Counted from the first letter of the stretch, positions 8,091 to 16,567 are shown. The stretch is DNA of 44,454 nt from Merdimmobilis hominis (GCF_900104615.1 NZ_LT629939.1:2392617-2437070), one strand, 5' to 3'. Made by a program: numbers and translations. Notes: generated from the sequence alone by a model not told the origin.

Positions 8091-9419
8091 GTGCCCATCG
8101 ATTCCTTGGGGTTTGTCTATCTGTTTTTGCCGGCATCTATGGCGGCGTACTATCTCACCTCCAACCGGTACAAGAATTTTGTGCTGTTGGTGGTCTCCCT
8201 GGTGTTTTATGGGATGCTGTTCCCCACCATGCTGCCCATGGCGCTGGGCTCGCTGCTGTTTGATTACCTTGTGGTGCAGCTGCTGGCCCTTTGGGAAGGG
8301 AATCCAGCTTGGAGAAGCTTGGCCGCCGGCGCCTCGGTGGTGAAAAACATGGGGATGCTGCTGGCCTTGGGCATGTTGGCCCGGCCACAGGCGTTGATGG
8401 CCCCCGCCGGCCTCTCGGTGATCAACCTGACCTCCATGGGCTATGTGCTGGATGTCTACGACCACGAGGCCCCGGCGGATTCCAGCTTTGTGCGCTACGG
8501 CATCCTCTGCCTGTTTTTTGGCAAGGTGTTTGTGGGCCCGCTGGTCACCTACAACCAGCTGGCGCCCCAGCTGAAAAAAATCCGGCCCTCCCTGTCTGGC
8601 ATCGCCTCCGGTGTGGTGGCCTTCACCATCGGCCTGGGCAAAAAGGTGATCTTGGCAGACAGTGTCACCGCCCTTTATGAGAGCCTGCGGGCCACCCCCC
8701 TTTACGAGATGACCTCCATGGCCGCCTGGGTGATGGTGCTGGCCTTTGCCTTTGCGCTGTATTTCACCCTTTCAGCTTACAGCGATATGGCCCGGGGGTT
8801 GGGCAAGATCTTCGGCCTGGATCTGCCCCAAAACTTCTATTACCCCTACCAGGCCCGGACGGTCACCGAGTTTTTTGGCCGGTTCAACATGACGGTCAGC
8901 GAGTACTGGAAGCGGTACATCCGCCTGGGCCGTCCCGATGGCAGCCACGCCCGGCTCACCGCCGCCTTTGAGGCCTTGTTTGTCACCGCCTTGTGGGGGG
9001 TGTGGTTTGGTTTTTCCCCCAACTGCCTGGCCTTTGGCCTGTTGATCGGCGCCTTGGTATTGGTGGAGCGGCATCTGACCGGAAAGCTTCTCAGGGCCAT
9101 CCCGCCGGTTTTTTCCCGGATGATCACCTTCTTGGTGGTCATCCTGTCCCTGGTGTTTCTGCTGGGCGGGGAGTGGAGCCAAATTGCGGCCTATCTGCGG
9201 ATGATGTTCGGCCTTGGGAGCCGTCCCGCCACCGACGAGACCTTTTTATACCTCATCAGTTCCAATTACCTGGTGCTGCTGGGCTGCCTGTTCCTCTCCA
9301 CCAGTTCAGCAGACATGCTGGGCCGCTGGATCAAGAAAAACTATCCCCAGCTGGACGATGGGCTGACCGTTGTATTCAATATCGGGCTGTTGGTGATCAC
9401 CACCGCCCTGCTTTTGTGA
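8091..9419 (+). CDS. MBOAT-family membrane protein lacking the catalytic His
   Basis: A 442-residue polytopic membrane protein resembling AlgI/DltB-like membrane-bound O-acyltransferases. YSDMARGLGKIFGLDLPQNF and YPYQARTVTEFF match the conserved MBOAT core. The two signature histidines are gone: the usual RRWHIS-like stretch is GRFNMTVS, and the LWHG catalytic motif reads LWGVWFG (301-307), putting Gly303 where His is expected. It may therefore be a pseudoenzyme or transporter-like protein. The start is GTG 8091 after GAGAAAGGGGG; an in-frame ATG at 7983 has no ribosome binding site. The next gene, nine bases away, is a DHHW-type partner also missing its active site. The 141-bp gap upstream contains a run of ten G. 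Confidence 0.8.
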   Translation: MPIDSLGFVYLFLPASMAAYYLTSNRYKNFVLLVVSLVFYGMLFPTMLPMALGSLLFDYLVVQLLALWEGNPAWRSLAAGASVVKNMGMLLALGMLARPQALMAPAGLSVINLTSMGYVLDVYDHEAPADSSFVRYGILCLFFGKVFVGPLVTYNQLAPQLKKIRPSLSGIASGVVAFTIGLGKKVILADSVTALYESLRATPLYEMTSMAAWVMVLAFAFALYFTLSAYSDMARGLGKIFGLDLPQNFYYPYQARTVTEFFGRFNMTVSEYWKRYIRLGRPDGSHARLTAAFEALFVTALWGVWFGFSPNCLAFGLLIGALVLVERHLTGKLLRAIPPVFSRMITFLVVILSLVFLLGGEWSQIAAYLRMMFGLGSRPATDETFLYLISSNYLVLLGCLFLSTSSADMLGRWIKKNYPQLDDGLTVVFNIGLLVITTALLL

Positions 9420-9428
9420 GGTGAGGCC

Positions 9429-10520
9429 ATGTTATCCAAACGAATTTCCGCCCTGCTTCTCCTCTCGGCCATCTGCCTCTCCTCGGTGTATATTGTGATG
9501 CGGGGGGGCTTCTTCCAGCGCCGTCCAGCAGAGGAAGGGGTAACCCTTTCCCAGGCGGCGGATGACTTTGTGGGAAACAACTTCCCCTTTGGGGAGCAGC
9601 TGAAACAGTTGGCCACCCGTTTCCGCCTCCTCTCCGGACAGTGGGAACAGAACGGGGTGTATATCACCGACGGCCACCTTCTGGACAATATCCAGGAGAA
9701 GGACCCCACCATCGGCGATGAAAACATCCATGCCATCACCTCCTTTGTGGAGACCAACAAGGTGCCCAGTTACCTGATGCTGATTCCCACTTCGGCAGCT
9801 ATCCACCAGGAGGAAAAGCCCATGTATGCCCCCTTGACCAACCAGCGCCGGTATATCGAGGATGTGTACCGCAGTATGACCGGCCGGGTTTCCACCGTGG
9901 ACGTCTACCAAACCCTGCTCAACCACCGGGAGGAAGGGATTTACTACAAAACCCAGTCCAACCTGACCGGCCTAGGGGGGTATTATGTCTATTCGGTGTT
10001 GGCCCGGCGGCTGGGGTTTGAGGTCAACCCTCTGGACTGGTATGAAATCCAGTACAGCCCCGGAACCTATTATGGGGATTTATACCAGCGGGCTCCCTAT
10101 AAAAAGGTGGCCCCGGATTTGGTCTCATTCTTCCATTTTTCCAAGTACCGGCGGGAGTACCGGGTGGTCCACATCTACCCCAATGAGGTAAAGACCTATT
10201 ACACCCTGTACCCCTCCCATCTCCTATCAGGGGGCCAGCCTTTTGACAGCTTTTTGGGGGGGATTTCCCCCATTGTCAAAATCACCTCCACCGCGCCTTA
10301 TGACCAGCGGCTCCTCCTCTTTGGGGACCGGACGGCGGCCAGCTTCCTGCCCTTTTTGTGCAACCGGTACCGTGAGATCACGGTGGTAAACCTGTCCGGC
10401 ACCACTCCCCAGATGATCGCGGACCTGGACATCCGCCAATACGACCAGATCGTCTTCACCTATTCGGTGGACACCTTTATGAACGACCCCTCCATCACCA
10501 ATGTGCTGGACGCCAAATAG
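9429..10520 (+). CDS. DHHW/AlgX-type extracytoplasmic protein, active-site residues lost
   Basis: A 363-residue protein with one N-terminal signal anchor (hydrophobic residues about 7-24). It has the layout of DHHW-family proteins, SGNH-like partners of MBOAT acyltransferases: NNFPFGEQ, then NGVYITDGHLLDN, then a motif near YYKT. Where the family has DHHW, this protein reads QSNL (176-179). Where a catalytic Asp-Ser is expected near the C-terminus it reads GDRTAASFLPFL (D300-R301). It is coupled to the upstream MBOAT gene by a 9-bp gap containing its ribosome binding site GAGGTGAGG. Both members of the pair have thus lost signature residues. It is followed by a strong terminator. Confidence 0.75.
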   Translation: MLSKRISALLLLSAICLSSVYIVMRGGFFQRRPAEEGVTLSQAADDFVGNNFPFGEQLKQLATRFRLLSGQWEQNGVYITDGHLLDNIQEKDPTIGDENIHAITSFVETNKVPSYLMLIPTSAAIHQEEKPMYAPLTNQRRYIEDVYRSMTGRVSTVDVYQTLLNHREEGIYYKTQSNLTGLGGYYVYSVLARRLGFEVNPLDWYEIQYSPGTYYGDLYQRAPYKKVAPDLVSFFHFSKYRREYRVVHIYPNEVKTYYTLYPSHLLSGGQPFDSFLGGISPIVKITSTAPYDQRLLLFGDRTAASFLPFLCNRYREITVVNLSGTTPQMIADLDIRQYDQIVFTYSVDTFMNDPSITNVLDAK

Positions 10521-10556
10521 CCCTTTTGGGAATTCCCTGTAAGAAATTGCAAAGGA

Positions 10557-10586
10557 AGCCCCCGCTTTTGAAAGCGGGGGCTTTTT
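10557..10586 (+). terminator. Rho-independent terminator after the MBOAT/DHHW unit
   Basis: The arms AGCCCCCGCTTT and AAAGCGGGGGCT form a 12-bp perfect stem with a tiny loop, followed by TTTTATTT. Confidence 0.93.
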
Positions 10587-10685
10587 ATTTCTACAAAAGG
10601 TGAGATCACTTAGTTGTCATATAGACTATGCAACACTTTTTTTGTGGTATATTGATATTGTCACAAAAACAAGGAGGTAGATGGT

Positions 10686-11030
10686 ATGGCTGCTAAGCAA
10701 GAGAACAAAGCATTCTATATGGAGGTCGGCAACCGCGTGCGGACGGTGAGGGAAAACCTGGGATTGACAAGGAAAGAGTTGGCGGGCCGAATCGGTCTAT
10801 CGGAATACTTCTTGGTTTCAATAGAAAATGGCAGAAAAGGAATTTCTATTGCGACGCTGTGCAAATTGTCCAATGCCCTTTGCACGCCAGCCGAATTCCT
10901 TTTGACAGGGCGGGAGAGTCCCTCAGATGTGACAAGTATTACGGCTATGTTATCAACAATGGAGCCCCGCGTTGTAAAGGGCGCAGAGAGAATTTTGAAA
11001 GCCTATCTGCTTGCCATCCGCGGTATTTGA
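10686..11030 (+). CDS. XRE-family helix-turn-helix regulator
   Basis: A 114-residue protein with an N-terminal HTH_3 domain: VGNRVRTVRENLGLTRKELA, then GLSEYFLVSIENGRKG and the TLCKLSNALCTPAEFLLTG tail. It should bind DNA as a dimer; targets are unknown. The ATG follows AAGGAGG by eight bases. It lies alone between two terminators. The upstream gap is AT-rich, unlike its neighbours, with TATATT at 10648-10653 as a possible -10 but no clear -35. Confidence 0.88.
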   Translation: MAAKQENKAFYMEVGNRVRTVRENLGLTRKELAGRIGLSEYFLVSIENGRKGISIATLCKLSNALCTPAEFLLTGRESPSDVTSITAMLSTMEPRVVKGAERILKAYLLAIRGI

Positions 11031-11054
11031 CCGTTGCGGCGCCAGGCCAAAAGA

Positions 11055-11096
11055 GAAACTCCCCCGGGGTAAATCTGCCCAGAGGGAGTTTCCTTG
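11055..11096. terminator. Bidirectional terminator between XRE gene and yjbR-like gene
   Basis: GAAACTCCC (11055-11063) and GGGAGTTTC (11084-11092) form a 9-bp stem. T-rich sequence follows on the plus strand (CTTGTCTTTT) and on the minus strand (TCTTTT), so it can serve both convergent genes. Confidence 0.75.
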
Positions 11097-11107
11097 TCTT
11101 TTGGGTA

Positions 11108-11464
11108 TTAGCGGGTCAGGTCAAAGCTCAAATCCAGTAAGCTGCGGATGGTCTCTGGGGGGAAGGGGCTGTCCAGCAGAATGGTGATCCAATGTTCCTT
11201 GTTCATGTGGTAGGCGGGCAGCACCCCAGGTTCGTGGCGCAGGGGGCCGATCATCAGGGGTTCACACTTCAGGTTGAGGACATCCACCGTACCCTCCCCC
11301 TCCAAATGGAGCTTGCATCGGGGCACCTCCATCACCACAGCGAACCACTTCCGGTTGTGCCGGTGGCGCAGCACCCCGTAGGTGGGGTGCTTCTCCCAGG
11401 GGTATTCCGGCTGGGCGCCGTAGGTTTCGGCGGCGTAGGCGAGGATTTCCTCCCGGCTCATCAT
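11108..11464 (-). CDS. MmcQ/YjbR family protein
   Basis: A 118-residue protein with the hallmark segments of the MmcQ/YjbR fold: an N-terminal SREEILAYAAETYGAQPEYPW, a central HRHNRKWFAVVMEVP, and a C-terminal YHMNKEHWITILLD followed by LLDLSFDLTR. The family adopts a CyaY-like or double-wing DNA-binding-like fold, but its cellular role is not established. The ATG is preceded by GGAGG nine bases upstream, with a second ATG immediately after. It begins 18 bp downstream of the flavodoxin gene and is probably co-transcribed with it. Confidence 0.88.
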   Translation of the reverse strand: MMSREEILAYAAETYGAQPEYPWEKHPTYGVLRHRHNRKWFAVVMEVPRCKLHLEGEGTVDVLNLKCEPLMIGPLRHEPGVLPAYHMNKEHWITILLDSPFPPETIRSLLDLSFDLTR

Positions 11465-11482
11465 AGGGCTTCGCCTCCAGCA

Positions 11483-12034
11483 TTACAGGATGGACTTAAA
11501 AGTGAGGCCCTGGGCCTGATGGGCTTCCAAGATGGAAAGCCGCTCCCGGAACCGCTCGGCCGCCATGGCGATGTCCACCGGGGTGGGGTGGAGGGCGGAC
11601 ACTTTCCAGCGGATTTCATTCTCCGGGGTGGCAGCTACCTTGCCATCCGGGCCGGGGGTGCGCCACTTTTTCAGCATGGCCGGAGAGAGGGCCCCGTTGC
11701 AGACAAAGCTGCCCAGGATGGCGTTGTCCTCCTTTACCAGGTCGATGCCCTTTTGCACCAACCCCCAACCGTGGTTGGTATCCGGGTGGTAAGCCAAGGT
11801 GGCGAACACCCCTACCGCCTTTCCGTGGATGGTCTTTAAGAATTGCTGGACATCCTGGCCGGGGGCGCCTTGGTTGGCCCAATAGCCCACCAGGATGGCG
11901 TCGTAGCCCTCCAGGCTGGGGGCTTCCTGGATGGTGGCCAAGGTCTTTTCCTCGTAGGGCAGGGAGGTGAAAATCCCCTCGGCCAGCCGCTTTGTCCCGC
12001 CGGATAAACTGGAATAGGCAACCAATACACGCAT
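11483..12034 (-). CDS. Flavodoxin-family protein
   Basis: A 183-residue flavodoxin-like protein. The N-terminal MRVLVAYSSLSGGTKRLAEG has the FMN phosphate-binding loop (SSLSGGT), and later YDAILVGYWANQGAP and GVFATLAYHP fit the other FMN-contacting loops. It probably shuttles electrons or acts as a small FMN reductase; the partner is unknown. I place the start at ATG 12034, nine bases after AAGGAG, since the longer frame runs through that site. A consensus promoter lies upstream. YjbR follows in the same operon. The family resembles BilS of bilirubin-reducing gut bacteria, but no bilR neighbour is present, so I do not assign that role. Confidence 0.85.
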   Translation of the reverse strand: MRVLVAYSSLSGGTKRLAEGIFTSLPYEEKTLATIQEAPSLEGYDAILVGYWANQGAPGQDVQQFLKTIHGKAVGVFATLAYHPDTNHGWGLVQKGIDLVKEDNAILGSFVCNGALSPAMLKKWRTPGPDGKVAATPENEIRWKVSALHPTPVDIAMAAERFRERLSILEAHQAQGLTFKSIL

Positions 12035-12071
12035 GTAAGACAACTCCTTTTCGGTCAATTTCGCTTTCTTT

Positions 12072-12100
12072 CAGCGTACCGGGAAAAGGCGTGTTTGTCA
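12072..12100 (-). promoter_or_regulatory. Promoter of the flavodoxin/yjbR operon
   Basis: Read on the minus strand, -35 TTGACA (12100-12095) and -10 TACGCT (12077-12072) are 17 bp apart, about 40 bases before the flavodoxin start. Confidence 0.75.
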
Positions 12101-12116
12101 AGCGCTCTTTCGGGAG

Positions 12117-12147
12117 CAAAAAATTCCCCCGGCCAAACAGCCAGGGG
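12117..12147 (-). terminator. Terminator of the PTS EIIC gene
   Basis: On the minus strand CCCCTGGC pairs with GCCGGGGG around a five-base loop and is followed by AATTTTTTT. It lies 18 bp after the EIIC stop codon. Confidence 0.8.
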
Positions 12148-12164
12148 AGAAGGAAGGCTTTTGT

Positions 12165-13214
12165 TTAGTTGGTGCCGCCGGTGGGAACTTCCGCCACGGA
12201 AGGCTCCAGGATTTCTGGCGCGCGCTGGAACTTTTTCTTAAAGACCATGCTGCCCAGAAGGCCAGCGATGGTGCCGCCCAAAATGGCCAGGGCCAAGGCC
12301 GCAACCACTGTCACCGGCGCATTGAAGGCAAAGGGGGCCAAAAGGCCGGGGATGGGGGAAGCAGTGCCCGGGGCGTTGTTGACGATGTTGAGGCAGGCGG
12401 CTGCAACGCCGGCCAAACCTCCGCCCAGGAAGTTGGAGCAGTAGATGGGGATGGGGTTTTGGGTGATGATGTCCGCCTGGGTCAGGGGCTCCAGCATGAC
12501 AGCGATCACATTGCTGCGGTTGCCCAGTTTCAGGCGGTGGAAGATGATGCCGTTGGTGAAGGAGCCGCCTACGCAGGCGATGGCGGCGATGCCCATTGCC
12601 AAACCTTTGAGGCCCAGCATGGCGGTGAGGGCCATAGAGCTCAAGGGGGAAGTGCAGATCATCTTCATGATGCCGCCCAGGAGGAAGCCCATGACAATGG
12701 GGGACTGGCTGGCGGCAGCGGTGATGGTGTCGCCGATGGCCATCAACGTAGAGTTGACAAAGGGGTCCACGGCGATGGCGATGATCCGGGCCAGGGGGGC
12801 GATGGCCAGAGCCCCAGCGATGGTGTCAAGGCCGGCGGGGAGGTGCTTTTCCAGCCAGGGGGCGGCAAATCCCACCACATATCCGGCGATGAATCCAGGA
12901 AGTATGCCATAGCCGCCCACAGCCACACCGGCCACTACCGCAAGGACCGGGTTGGCCCCCATGCTGATGGGCACCATGATGGCGGCGGCTACACCGCCCA
13001 TACTGCCGGAAACCGAACCAACATCCTGGAAAAAGGAGAGGTGGAGCAGGTCGCCGGTAATGTATTTGTGTACAGCTTCAATCAAAAAGGTGGCGATGGC
13101 CGCGTTGGCCATGCCGCTCATCGCCTGCTGGCCCTTGGGCATCTTCAGGCTGAAGAGGGAGAATGCGGCCAGGGTTAGAAGAAGCAGCCCTATGCCAGAA
13201 AGAATGGTAAACAT
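12165..13214 (-). CDS. Orphan PTS EIIC-like sugar permease
   Basis: A 349-residue polytopic membrane protein of the PTS_EIIC_2 type. It is rich in Gly/Ala and has about nine to ten hydrophobic segments, with GGVAAAIMVPISMGANPVLA and MGFLLGGIMKMICTSPLSSM fitting this family. EIIC proteins move a sugar through the membrane while EIIB phosphorylates it, yet no EIIA, EIIB, HPr or sugar-metabolism gene is nearby. The substrate is unknown. I start at ATG 13214 behind AGGAGG. The upstream extension to 13382 crosses the AT-rich control region and is not credible. It lies downstream of, and in line with, the kinase/regulator pair, so regulation by that pair is plausible. Confidence 0.85.
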   Translation of the reverse strand: MFTILSGIGLLLLTLAAFSLFSLKMPKGQQAMSGMANAAIATFLIEAVHKYITGDLLHLSFFQDVGSVSGSMGGVAAAIMVPISMGANPVLAVVAGVAVGGYGILPGFIAGYVVGFAAPWLEKHLPAGLDTIAGALAIAPLARIIAIAVDPFVNSTLMAIGDTITAAASQSPIVMGFLLGGIMKMICTSPLSSMALTAMLGLKGLAMGIAAIACVGGSFTNGIIFHRLKLGNRSNVIAVMLEPLTQADIITQNPIPIYCSNFLGGGLAGVAAACLNIVNNAPGTASPIPGLLAPFAFNAPVTVVAALALAILGGTIAGLLGSMVFKKKFQRAPEILEPSVAEVPTGGTN

Positions 13215-13291
13215 ATTTTGCAGTACCTCCTGTTGGGTTTTTGTTGACGATTCCAAAATACCCGATTGGTTACAGGAGGTTTCAGCCCGTG

Positions 13292-13309
13292 ACAAAAAAT
13301 TCGACAAGA
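13292..13309 (-). promoter_or_regulatory. Candidate regulator binding direct repeat before EIIC
   Basis: On the minus strand TCTTGT and TTTTGT are repeated with a six-base spacer in the AT-rich 155-bp gap between the response regulator and EIIC genes. GlnL of Bacillus subtilis, a relative of the adjacent regulator, binds TTTTGT direct repeats, though with a four-base spacer as I recall. Assignment is tentative. Confidence 0.35.
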
Positions 13310-13369
13310 TTTTTCGGTAAAAATGAAATTTTGTACAAGAAATCAAAAATACTGGTCTTAAATTTGTCA

Positions 13370-14218
13370 CTAATTTTGACAATAGGCCACCAGCGCACTG
13401 AGAAAACTTTTGATAAACACCTTGCCATGCTGGTCGCTGCGGCCACGGATGCAGTCCATCTCCCGGCGGACCTGTTCAAAGTTGTACAAGGTGCTGGCGT
13501 ATTCGGTAAAAATCTCGTTGGTGTAATCCTCCAGCCCCAGGTTGGCCAGGTTGACAAGGCCGGTGCTGGCCGCCCGGCGGATGCGCTGCTCCACCGATTT
13601 GGGGTTCTGGCTGAACTTCCCGCACAATTCCCCTAAAGTGGAAGAGCCCAGGTCTTCGCCATGGGTGATGAGGTAATCCACAAGTTGCTGGATGTCCCGG
13701 CTGCCCAGGTCCCCGATGATGCCCAACCGCTGGAGCACCGTCTTCAGCTTGGCCAGGTGAGGGGCCTCCTGAGGCTTGGGAGCCGCCGGCTGGGGAGCCA
13801 GCTGCATCTCCTGCTGGAAGAGGTTCTGCATCTTGAGAAAAGCCCGGTTCATGGAAAGGCTGGCTGAAACCTTTTTGATCACCGTCTCCAGCTCCACGCT
13901 GTTGACCGGTTTTTGGACAAAAAATTCAATGCCTTTTTCATAGGCGTCGGCGATCATATCCTTGGAGGACACCTGGGAGAGCATGATAAACGCCAGCTGT
14001 GGGTGGCTTTTCCGCGCCTCCTCCACAAAGGTGAGGCCGTCCATCACCGGCATCAAAAGGTCGGCGATGACAATGTCCGGGGTAAGGTCCCGCAGGTCCT
14101 CCAGGGCGTCGGCCCCGTTGGAGGCGGAACCGATCACCCGCCCCAGGCCCCGCTTTTCGACGATCATTCCCACGATAGCCAGCACATTGCGGTCATCATC
14201 AACGAGATAAAAATTCAT
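13370..14218 (-). CDS. Response regulator, GlnL/YcbB type
   Basis: A 282-residue response regulator. The receiver domain has the acidic pocket D7-D9, phosphoacceptor D53 (in IVIADLLMPVMDG) and the conserved lysine in FVQKPV. The C-terminal half from about residue 160 is not a common OmpR or NarL domain but resembles the YcbB domain of Bacillus GlnL, with segments LGIIGDLGSRDIQQLVDYL and SVEQRIRRAASTGLVNLANL. It should bind DNA. The start codon overlaps the kinase stop (ATGA), giving translational coupling. GlnL controls glutamine utilisation in Bacillus, but here the next gene downstream is a PTS EIIC, so its target may differ. Confidence 0.87.
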   Translation of the reverse strand: MNFYLVDDDRNVLAIVGMIVEKRGLGRVIGSASNGADALEDLRDLTPDIVIADLLMPVMDGLTFVEEARKSHPQLAFIMLSQVSSKDMIADAYEKGIEFFVQKPVNSVELETVIKKVSASLSMNRAFLKMQNLFQQEMQLAPQPAAPKPQEAPHLAKLKTVLQRLGIIGDLGSRDIQQLVDYLITHGEDLGSSTLGELCGKFSQNPKSVEQRIRRAASTGLVNLANLGLEDYTNEIFTEYASTLYNFEQVRREMDCIRGRSDQHGKVFIKSFLSALVAYCQN

Positions 14219-15498
14219 TCCGTCACCTCCATGGATTGTTTGGGTATTTCTAAGGAAAAGACAGCTCCCTCCCCAGCGTTTTCCACTGTCAGGCGGCCCC
14301 CCAGCTCGTGCTCCACCAGGTCGACGACCAAGGGGAGGCCCAGGCCGCGGCTCACCGCCCCGGTTTCAAAGTTGATTTTGGTGGAGAAGCCGGGGGAGAA
14401 GATCTCAGAGAGATATTCCTTTGGCACCCCGCCGCAGTTGTCCGACACGGTGACAAGCCACCGCCCGCCTTCTTCCTTGGCCTTGAGGGAGAGCTCCACC
14501 GGCCCATCCTCTTTGGCCTCCAAGGCGTTGGTAAACAGGTTGCGCAGGATGCTCATGGTGTAGTAGGGCTTGTTGACCAAAAAATCCCGGGAGAGCTCCA
14601 CCGTGAGGCGCACCTCCTTGCCCGCGGCCTTGGCCTCCCGTTGGAGGCTCTCCTCCAATATGCCGCAGATCTCCCTAAGGCCCATCCGCTCCTTGTCCAG
14701 GTCGGCGTCCAGGGCCTCAGAAATCCCCCGCAGGATCATCCCGTATTCCTTCTTTACCTCGTGGATGTCCTTGGCCACCGTCAAAGCGGCGTCGGCCAGG
14801 GCAGGGTCGTGTCCCTCTTTTTTCAGCCGGTCATACAGCCGGTAGGAGGTGTTCATCGTCTCTTCAATGAGGGAGGCGTTTTTCTGCATCCAGACCATCT
14901 CCCCCCGCAACTTGGAGGTGAGCAGGAGGAGTTTGCGGTACCGCTGGGCGTGTTCCTTTTTCAAGAGGGAGAAGCCGTACAGCTCAAAGGCGGCCAGCAG
15001 CGCGGCAGTGAGGAGGCTGCGCCCCAGGGCCACCAGGATGAGGCGGGGTTGGATCTCCATGGCGAAGACCCCGGTCCCCAGCCGGAAGGAAAGCTCAGTC
15101 AGGTTGGCCAGGTAGTCGATGCCGGTCAGCACCGGCAGGAGGAGGGCGTAATCCTTGTGCAGGCTCCTCCTGCGCAGGTACCCGTACAGGGAAAAGCCGT
15201 AGACCAGGTAGAAGAACATCTCCGGCCCATAGGCGGTGAGGACGCCCTGCCAGCTGTCGGTGGTCAGCCAGTGGTAAGCCGACCGGAAGAGGAACACCCC
15301 CGGCGCACAGAGCAGGGTGACCACCGGCAGGTTGAAACCGGACAGCAGGTAGGAAAACACCGGCAGCAGCACCACTGCCACCGAGATTTTAAAATCGCTG
15401 ACAAACAGGTTGATGTTGAGCTGGGCCGCCAGGATGATGGCCAGCGCCGGAATCAAATTGAACGAAACCGAATCGGGAAGCCGCTTGCTTTGCCCCAT
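14215..15498 (-). CDS. Membrane sensor histidine kinase, GlnK/YcbA type
   Basis: A 427-residue kinase with about six N-terminal membrane segments (residues about 12-190) and little outside the membrane, which suggests sensing within the membrane or of a transported solute. A helical stretch with DIHEVKKEYGMILRG holds the likely phosphoacceptor His. The ATPase domain has the N box NLFTNALEA, the G1 box DNCGGVP and the G2 box GRGLG... as SRGLGLPLV. It lies first in the operon with the response regulator. A minus-strand promoter with consensus -35 is about 60-90 bases upstream. The likely partner is the overlapping regulator gene. Confidence 0.88.
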   Translation of the reverse strand: MGQSKRLPDSVSFNLIPALAIILAAQLNINLFVSDFKISVAVVLLPVFSYLLSGFNLPVVTLLCAPGVFLFRSAYHWLTTDSWQGVLTAYGPEMFFYLVYGFSLYGYLRRRSLHKDYALLLPVLTGIDYLANLTELSFRLGTGVFAMEIQPRLILVALGRSLLTAALLAAFELYGFSLLKKEHAQRYRKLLLLTSKLRGEMVWMQKNASLIEETMNTSYRLYDRLKKEGHDPALADAALTVAKDIHEVKKEYGMILRGISEALDADLDKERMGLREICGILEESLQREAKAAGKEVRLTVELSRDFLVNKPYYTMSILRNLFTNALEAKEDGPVELSLKAKEEGGRWLVTVSDNCGGVPKEYLSEIFSPGFSTKINFETGAVSRGLGLPLVVDLVEHELGGRLTVENAGEGAVFSLEIPKQSMEVTE

Positions 15499-15557
15499 GC
15501 CGGTTCACCGCCTTTCCCATTCCATTGTGGGGATTTCCAGATTTAGGATTCCCTTTT

Positions 15558-15588
15558 ATTATAGCGAACAAACGCGGGAGCTTGTCAA
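15558..15588 (-). promoter_or_regulatory. Promoter of the kinase/regulator operon
   Basis: Read on the minus strand, TTGACA (15588-15583) and TATAAT (15563-15558) are both consensus, though the 19-bp spacer is longer than usual. Confidence 0.65.
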
Positions 15589-15718
15589 GATGCAGGAAAA
15601 AATCTTTTCCAGCCGCAGAAAACTCCTTTTTCACCAATGTTTTTGGGGGAAAAGCCGACATGAAATGGGAGAAAAAGAGATTTTTTGCCATTTCCTCAAG
15701 AAATTATTGCAAAAGGGA

Positions 15719-15747
15719 TTTCAAAACCTGCTAAAAAATGCTATGAT
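15719..15747 (+). promoter_or_regulatory. Candidate purC promoter
   Basis: TTTCAA (15719-15724) and TATGAT (15742-15747) are 17 bp apart, about 60 bases upstream of the purC start and divergent from the kinase promoter. Confidence 0.55.
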
Positions 15748-15804
15748 AAAGCGTATTCATTGTTCTAAGTTGAAACTTTGCAATATGAACAGGAGGATTT
15801 TTGG

Positions 15805-16482
15805 ATGAAACAGGTATACCAGGGCAAAACCAAAGACGTGTTCGAGTTGGACAACGGCAACTACATGCTGAAATTCAAGGATGACGTTACCGGGGAAAAC
15901 GGCGTGTTTGATCCCGGTGCCAACACTGTGGGCTTAAGCATTGACGGTATCGGAAAAGCCAACTTGAAGACCTCTGTTTATTTCTTTGAGATTTTGAAGG
16001 CTGCTGGCATCAAAACCCACTATGTGAGCGCTGATGTAGAGAACGCCACCATGGAAGTCCTCCCCGCCAAAGTGTTCGGCAAGGGATTGGAGGTCATCTG
16101 CCGCTACCGCGCGGTTGGCAGCTTCCTGCGCCGCTATGGCGCTTATGCCAACGAGGGCGACAAGCTGGATGCCTATGTGGAAGCAACCCTGAAAGACGAC
16201 GACCGGGGCGACCCCCTGATCACCTGTGAAGGGCTGGAAGCTCTTGGCATCATGACCCGGGCCCAGTTTGATTCGATGAAAGAGCTGACCCAGAAAATCT
16301 CCGGCATCGTCCGCGACACCCTGGCCAAGAAGGGTCTGGAGCTGTACGACATCAAATTTGAGTTTGGCTACCACAACGGCGAGGTCATCTTGATCGATGA
16401 GATCGCCTCCGGCAACATGCGGGTTTACAAGGACGGCGTCATTGTCGATCCCATGGACCTGACTGCCATGATCCTCAAATAA
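15805..16482 (+). CDS. purC: Phosphoribosylaminoimidazole-succinocarboxamide synthase
   Basis: SAICAR synthetase joins CAIR and aspartate in de novo purine synthesis. The 225-residue length is within the usual bacterial range. The N-terminal [18 protein letters not shown] is the ATP-binding loop region, with [12 protein letters not shown] in the middle and [17 protein letters not shown] near the C-terminus, the last being a PurC signature. The start is ATG 15805, eight bases after AGGAGG; a longer frame from 15778 has no support. purC stands alone here rather than in a pur operon. A strong terminator follows. Confidence 0.96.
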   Translation: MKQVYQGKTKDVFELDNGNYMLKFKDDVTGENGVFDPGANTVGLSIDGIGKANLKTSVYFFEILKAAGIKTHYVSADVENATMEVLPAKVFGKGLEVICRYRAVGSFLRRYGAYANEGDKLDAYVEATLKDDDRGDPLITCEGLEALGIMTRAQFDSMKELTQKISGIVRDTLAKKGLELYDIKFEFGYHNGEVILIDEIASGNMRVYKDGVIVDPMDLTAMILK

Positions 16483-16494
16483 ATCCTTCTCTTG

Positions 16495-16541
16495 AAAAAA
16501 GCCCCCGGAAGCAGGTCCTGCTTCCGGGGGTGTTTTTGTTT
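16495..16541. terminator. Bidirectional terminator between purC and the exporter genes
   Basis: CCCCCGGAAGCAGG and CCTGCTTCCGGGGG form a 14-bp stem with a one-base loop centre. T-rich tails flank it on both strands (TGTTTTTG on plus, CTTTTTT on minus), serving the convergent purC and ThrE-type genes. Confidence 0.93.
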
Positions 16542-16567
16542 TGCTGAGGGTCTAACGCGGCGCCGGG

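Noticed and set aside
11483-12034. Assignment of the flavodoxin as BilS of bilirubin reduction
   Set aside because: No bilirubin reductase gene lies nearby, and flavodoxin-family likeness alone is too general.
13215-13382. N-terminal extension of the EIIC gene
   Set aside because: The extension is AT-rich control sequence, while ATG 13214 has its own AGGAGG and begins the first membrane helix.
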